Shown: positions 61,501 through 64,000 of the stretch, piece after piece | Layout of the letters: each line of letters opens with the position of its first letter | Numbering within the stretch: the first letter of the stretch is position 1 | DNA from: an uncultured Halobacteriovorax sp. | Lineage (GTDB): Bacteria > Bdellovibrionota > Bacteriovoracia > Bacteriovoracales > Bacteriovoracaceae | Reading direction: 5' to 3' | Assembly: GCA_913061265.1 (NCBI GenBank) | Contig: CAJXVS010000002.1 | Location: 186,001 to 250,000, forward strand | DNA length: 64,000 nucleotides | The notes under the pieces: model-generated | Database searches by the model: none | Told to the model about the DNA's origin: nothing | What the model saw: only the letters and a program-made list of their open reading frames with translations | Made by a program: the position numbers and the translations under genes

Positions 61501-62260
61501 TGGTAACATCGGACTTTCTAAGGATTTAGCTAGTCAAAAGCGAGTTGTTAGTAAAATGAAAGATTATAGTTCAAATATTAATCAATTTGATAATACAAAT
61601 TATCTGAGCAAAAATAAAAAAAATGAAAATAAAGAAGATAAAGAAATTACTATAAAAAATGAAGAAAAAGAAAATAAGGAATACACAGAAATCGGTCGTA
61701 GTAAACCTGCACTTTTTCCTGAAAGACAAAATATAGATCAGCCTGCTCTCAGCGGCTTAGAACCGGAGTCGAAAAGGATAGCCAAAGAAATAACTAGAGA
61801 AGTTCAAAAAGCAGGTCAAATAAGACAGGCAATACCTCGAAGTATTGGAAAGAGTAGTTCTAGCCCTAGAAAAGTTGGTTCAGCCGTTAGTCAGGGAGGA
61901 AGTAGCGGGGCATCTTCAAGCACTTCAGCAGGAACTGTTTCAAAAGATCCTTCTTCGCCAGCAGCAACAGGACGTTCTATAGCTAGTGTGAAAACCCCTA
62001 GGAAAGAAAATAATTTAAATTTTGATAATAAGGTATTGGCCTTAAATGAAAAAAGCTATGCAGTGACTCCAGTTCTCGAAGGTGTAGATAGTGACCTTTA
62101 CCTTAGGCTTCCAAGCTTTGACACACCGGAAAACTTCCTCGATTATTCAGCCGAGAATCGAAATAAATGGATTGCAGAGCAGTTTAAAAGCTCCAAGGCC
62201 CTAGAGGCCATTATTGTGCTCCCTAGTGGTCAGAAGGTCCTTGTTAAAAAGAAGGACTAA
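58559..62260 (+). CDS. giant secreted coiled-coil protein, paralog 2
   Basis: 1233 residues. A signal peptide (about 1-21) precedes a domain with C41, C63, C73, C75, C141, C351 and C459. Against paralog 1 the first two cysteines are both 22 residues apart, GFF is at 97-99 in both, and SPLYKVYTQTYE matches SPIYQSMKRTFE. Long coiled coils (about 480-610) and a Lys/Glu/Ser-rich low-complexity region (about 1020-1180) follow. The chain ends in NKWIAEQF and VLPSGQKVLVKKKD, like the end of paralog 1. Translation is probably coupled: it starts 8 bases before the stop of paralog 1. Function unknown. Confidence 0.85.
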   Translation: MNKLKTYFAVILYLATNSVYADRGFESTVSHMLGPLSTIVCGFVEPKKSELEKFIEVSGELDCSNEKDVNKHCACIKKVEPKPLSTPMENKFLAELGFFPPFGDPSSTKLLRDLSNYNSLLGAYSSDPAVKLPLSANFFSCLNPEELDQIEKTMKDNFLNSADTKIGVPALYDSELLKKVRSTNNIKLMDLDSKVADAEFIRDIASFIAKNEGESSEAGILLRNSDGADVLAKRETFWKKEPGDYSHFSNALNVNTSTVTDSQRASMVSDFLSNNSELGLKYSKSPLYKVYTQTYERSQLDISDYLGRVATKSGMVNNAKSKITQSIHEDQEAIEKAAYKLPTSVFLRGECERLKSELKRNVSSSFRAALPDSMVTVEGYTTTMSYEKMLLSQQNGRYILTGLGPFDPNTMEGRTNTESLSFYRQRFIEQYRKNLEVFDDEKAEYLLKVKDFNFSQLICSKIEVDEEVEKVVFEIGKDKNSSGILEKILETKEKVAEIDEKIVLNQLRAVSLNSEKSNLIADNSALESRKAEASKKVEKATQSKGRYAKSTSIIAKGTIESTTKAIELNNSRIAEIDLESKKKEEVITNLEFQKDLLTSSFELPSLKLEPLNFDLVKSTAKDPYTDSAFRKRINETFLGLEIDEFVEESSDGIIAPKRKTMLTGNKDIPKAQIISENIETGEFELITKSEEIKRIAKADADLLSTQSLSILDNKGKITASEAQAFTEIVRHQSKKTINILKESQIKKTETREPIVEKVTPALKKLVDVNSSAETVAKGSEILKLASKGAVELVNKSAANEDLDHVKLSSVNEQVGENGPESSKSVGVNLAEYMKNNPIKGINQGVSLVHADIGNIGTAAVKDYSTLREVFNSSRDDHVESAKAKVNNGVSKIAKAFTTGGIFSEAPIDSLEDIEQLGEGLAEATRKKLEERGIDISGISSKGSSSSGFYENTKEANELEQKSRLMRREVASKKGKLKGMQIGNIGLSKDLASQKRVVSKMKDYSSNINQFDNTNYLSKNKKNENKEDKEITIKNEEKENKEYTEIGRSKPALFPERQNIDQPALSGLEPESKRIAKEITREVQKAGQIRQAIPRSIGKSSSSPRKVGSAVSQGGSSGASSSTSAGTVSKDPSSPAATGRSIASVKTPRKENNLNFDNKVLALNEKSYAVTPVLEGVDSDLYLRLPSFDTPENFLDYSAENRNKWIAEQFKSSKALEAIIVLPSGQKVLVKKKD

Positions 62261-62286
62261 GCCTTAAAATACCCTCATAAGTATTG

Positions 62287-62321
62287 ATAATCAGGATCTA
62301 TTTTTGATAGATAAAACCTAT
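62287..62321 (+). promoter_or_regulatory. tandem OxyR-type dyads upstream of redox operon
   Basis: Site 1 (62287-62301) is ATAATCAGGATCTAT and site 2 (62307-62321) is ATAGATAAAACCTAT. Site 2 matches the OxyR half-site ATAG-N-T-N3-A-N-CTAT at every defined base; site 1 matches all but two. They are 5 bases apart, against 7 in the E. coli consensus. A TATATT -10 lies at 62349-62354 without a good -35, so an activator bound just upstream is plausible. Confidence 0.5.
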
Positions 62322-62395
62322 CGTAACATTTAGACAATCGATTTCACTTATATTCAATAATAGACGAAACTAACTAAGTAAGAAGCTGAGGTTTT

Positions 62396-63397
62396 ATGAA
62401 AACAAAAGATGATTTAAAGACAATAGTAATTGGTGGCGGCGCAGCCGGTATAATGGCGGCCTTAAGAGGTGTCTTAAATAATGAAAGAGTTATTCTTTAT
62501 TTAGGCTCAGGAAAGGCCAGAAAGAAGAGCCGCGAGATGTGGGTCTCTAAAGTCGAAAACATGCCAGGCTATGAGCATTATAAAAAGGGGATTGTTAACC
62601 CTAATAAAGACACACTTACTTGGATAAAAGAAAGTAAGTTTGCTGAGAACTTAGAAGTCATCAGAACTTCAGTCAAAGAAATCAAGAAGCTTGATGATGG
62701 TAGCTTTGAAGTTATTGATGAAAAAGAGAATACTCAAAAGGCTTTTGCCGTTGTATTGGCCACGGGAGTGATGGACGTTCAACCTCATATTCAAGGTAGC
62801 ATCGAACCAGTTCTTCCTTACGCTAATGTTCAATTGATTGATTATTGTATTCGTTGTGATGGGCATCATGTTCATGGCAAAAGAACCTCGATCATAGGGC
62901 ATGGAAACGTAGCAGGGTGGATTGCGATTCTTTTAAAAGAGCGTTACGACGTTAAAGATATGGTTGTTCTCACAAATGGTGAAGAGCCTGAGTTTGATGA
63001 TGAAGTTAAAAAGCTTCATGAGGCTTATGGGGTGACTATAGAGAAATCACCTATTAAAGATATCAACGGTAATGCTAAAGAGCTCATCCTTGAAGGATAT
63101 GTTCTTGAAGATGGAACAGAGATCAAGAGTGATATCTCTTTCGTCTCTTTAGGCATGCTTGTTTATAATGAACTCGCCACTGCTATAGGAGCTGAGGTTG
63201 ACGGTAGGGGCTTTGTTAAAACGAATAGTAAAGGTGAAACAAATATTGAAGGACTTTACGCAATTGGGGATCTTCAAGCAGATACAAAGAAACAAATCTA
63301 TACGAGTTGGGATATGGCAGTAGATGCACTAGATGATATCGACAACAAAATTAGAAGAATATTAAGACAACAAACACTAGATAATTTTGGAGGATAA
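62396..63397 (+). CDS. thioredoxin-reductase-like flavoprotein
   Basis: 333 residues. FAD-binding [10 protein letters not shown] (about 13-22), the redox pair C151/C154 in YCIRCDGH, the NAD(P)-binding GHGNVAGW (about 168-175) and GLYAIGDLQ near 288 follow the TrxR order. The CIRC pair corresponds to CATC of E. coli TrxR. It probably reduces a thioredoxin or glutaredoxin-like partner. The adjacent gene, starting 1 base after its stop with a GGAGG site, is a peroxiredoxin-glutaredoxin hybrid, so it may be its electron donor (inference). Confidence 0.88.
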   Translation: MKTKDDLKTIVIGGGAAGIMAALRGVLNNERVILYLGSGKARKKSREMWVSKVENMPGYEHYKKGIVNPNKDTLTWIKESKFAENLEVIRTSVKEIKKLDDGSFEVIDEKENTQKAFAVVLATGVMDVQPHIQGSIEPVLPYANVQLIDYCIRCDGHHVHGKRTSIIGHGNVAGWIAILLKERYDVKDMVVLTNGEEPEFDDEVKKLHEAYGVTIEKSPIKDINGNAKELILEGYVLEDGTEIKSDISFVSLGMLVYNELATAIGAEVDGRGFVKTNSKGETNIEGLYAIGDLQADTKKQIYTSWDMAVDALDDIDNKIRRILRQQTLDNFGG

Positions 63398-63398
63398 A

Positions 63399-64000
63399 AT
63401 GAATTTAGAAAACAAAGAGGGACAAAAGGTTCCAGAAGTAATTTTTAAAACAAGAAAAGATGGTGACTGGTTAGATGTATCGACTAAAGATCTTTTCGCA
63501 GGAAAAAAAGTAGTCGTCTTTTCATTGCCTGGCGCTTTTACGCCAACTTGTTCATCAACTCACTTACCGCGCTATAACGACCTAGCTCCAATCTTTAAAG
63601 AAAATGGAGTGGATAGTGTTATCTGCCTTTCAGTAAACGATGGTTTTGTTATGGAAGCTTGGGGCGTTGATCAAGAAGCAGAGAATATTCAATTGATTCC
63701 TGATGGAAACGGAGAATTCTCTGAAGGCATGGGGATGCTTGTTGATAAATCGGCCATTGGTTTTGGAAAAAGATCATGGCGCTATTCAATGCTGGTTAAT
63801 GATGGAGTGGTTGAAAAGCAATTCATCGAACCAGATAAGCCAGGAGATCCTTTTGAAGTAAGTGATGCTGATACAATGCTTAACTTCATCAATAAAGATG
63901 CCGTCGTAAGCGACGGGGCAACTGTCTTTACTAAAGTTGGGTGTCCTCACTGTAAAGCTGCTAAAGAGTTACTAACCGCCAAAGGAATTAAGATCACTGA
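63399..64000 (+). CDS. hybrid peroxiredoxin-glutaredoxin, cut by window end
   Basis: At least 200 residues; the C-terminus lies beyond the window. Residues about 1-165 are a Prx5-type peroxiredoxin with the peroxidatic Cys in [18 protein letters not shown]. After a short linker a glutaredoxin domain begins (about 170 on) with the active site GCPHC in [16 protein letters not shown]. The fusion is known from hyPrx5 proteins, which reduce peroxides using glutathione. A GGAGG ribosome-binding site precedes the ATG. It probably shares a transcript with the flavoprotein gene. Confidence 0.92.
   Translation, partial: MNLENKEGQKVPEVIFKTRKDGDWLDVSTKDLFAGKKVVVFSLPGAFTPTCSSTHLPRYNDLAPIFKENGVDSVICLSVNDGFVMEAWGVDQEAENIQLIPDGNGEFSEGMGMLVDKSAIGFGKRSWRYSMLVNDGVVEKQFIEPDKPGDPFEVSDADTMLNFINKDAVVSDGATVFTKVGCPHCKAAKELLTAKGIKIT

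Noticed and set aside
1-64000. CRISPR arrays, insertion sequences, prophage or integrase genes
   Set aside because: No regularly spaced direct repeats, transposase motifs, terminal inverted repeats or phage structural genes were seen.

Overview
The window is a gene-dense, low-GC stretch of a Gram-negative bacterial chromosome. It encodes many signal peptides and lipoproteins, Pal, a FadL-type barrel and a BamD-like protein. The mix of two secreted endonuclease I enzymes, a GldA/F/G-type ABC cluster with DUF4340, a TatT-type TRAP operon and many secreted coiled-coil proteins points to the Bdellovibrionota, perhaps Bacteriovoracales. That placement is an inference from gene content; no rRNA gene is present. 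No prophage, insertion sequence or CRISPR array was seen.

Layout. 1-5100: secreted or membrane proteins of unknown function on the minus strand, including two related coiled-coil proteins, each behind a sigma-54-like promoter, a degenerate receiver domain and a tRNA-Gly(GCC) gene. 5178-8334: endonuclease I, a KamA/EpmB radical-SAM enzyme and a DnaQ-type exonuclease with a WYL-like tail. 8463-11195: lpdA plus an E2 acyltransferase. 11336-16021: a lipoprotein, a BamD-like TPR protein with a third sigma-54-like promoter, a second endonuclease I, a double-palindrome element, rarA and rpsU. 16060-23636: ileS (type 2), a FecR-like protein, maf and a 57-residue ORF. 23957-27680: a TatT-DctP-DctQ-DctM TRAP transporter. 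27683-32487: secreted proteins, a HAD phosphatase and nrnA. 32636-37894: an ABC-2 cluster (ATPase, permease, GldG-like, DUF4340, Yip1-like). 38052-42687: tdk, hpt, a GHMP kinase and a YrbG-type antiporter. 43135-46791: tsaD-rsmA-omp-smpB. 47690-50998: a pal / DUF4398 / CpoB-like / tetraheme phosphatase-like operon. 51094-53937: a surface metalloprotease with a predicted barrel. 54976-62260: two giant, translationally coupled paralogs of unknown function. 62396-64000: a thioredoxin-reductase-like flavoprotein and a peroxiredoxin-glutaredoxin hybrid cut by the window end.

The strongest candidates for something undescribed are four. First, the giant paralog pair, which shares seven cysteines in the same order and a common C-terminal motif. 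Second, the sigma-54-like promoters in front of both coiled-coil paralogs and the BamD-like gene. Third, an OxyR-type tandem dyad placed just upstream of the inferred -35 of the redox operon. Fourth, a lipoprotein in the Pal operon that joins a nucleotidase-like domain to four c-type heme sites.
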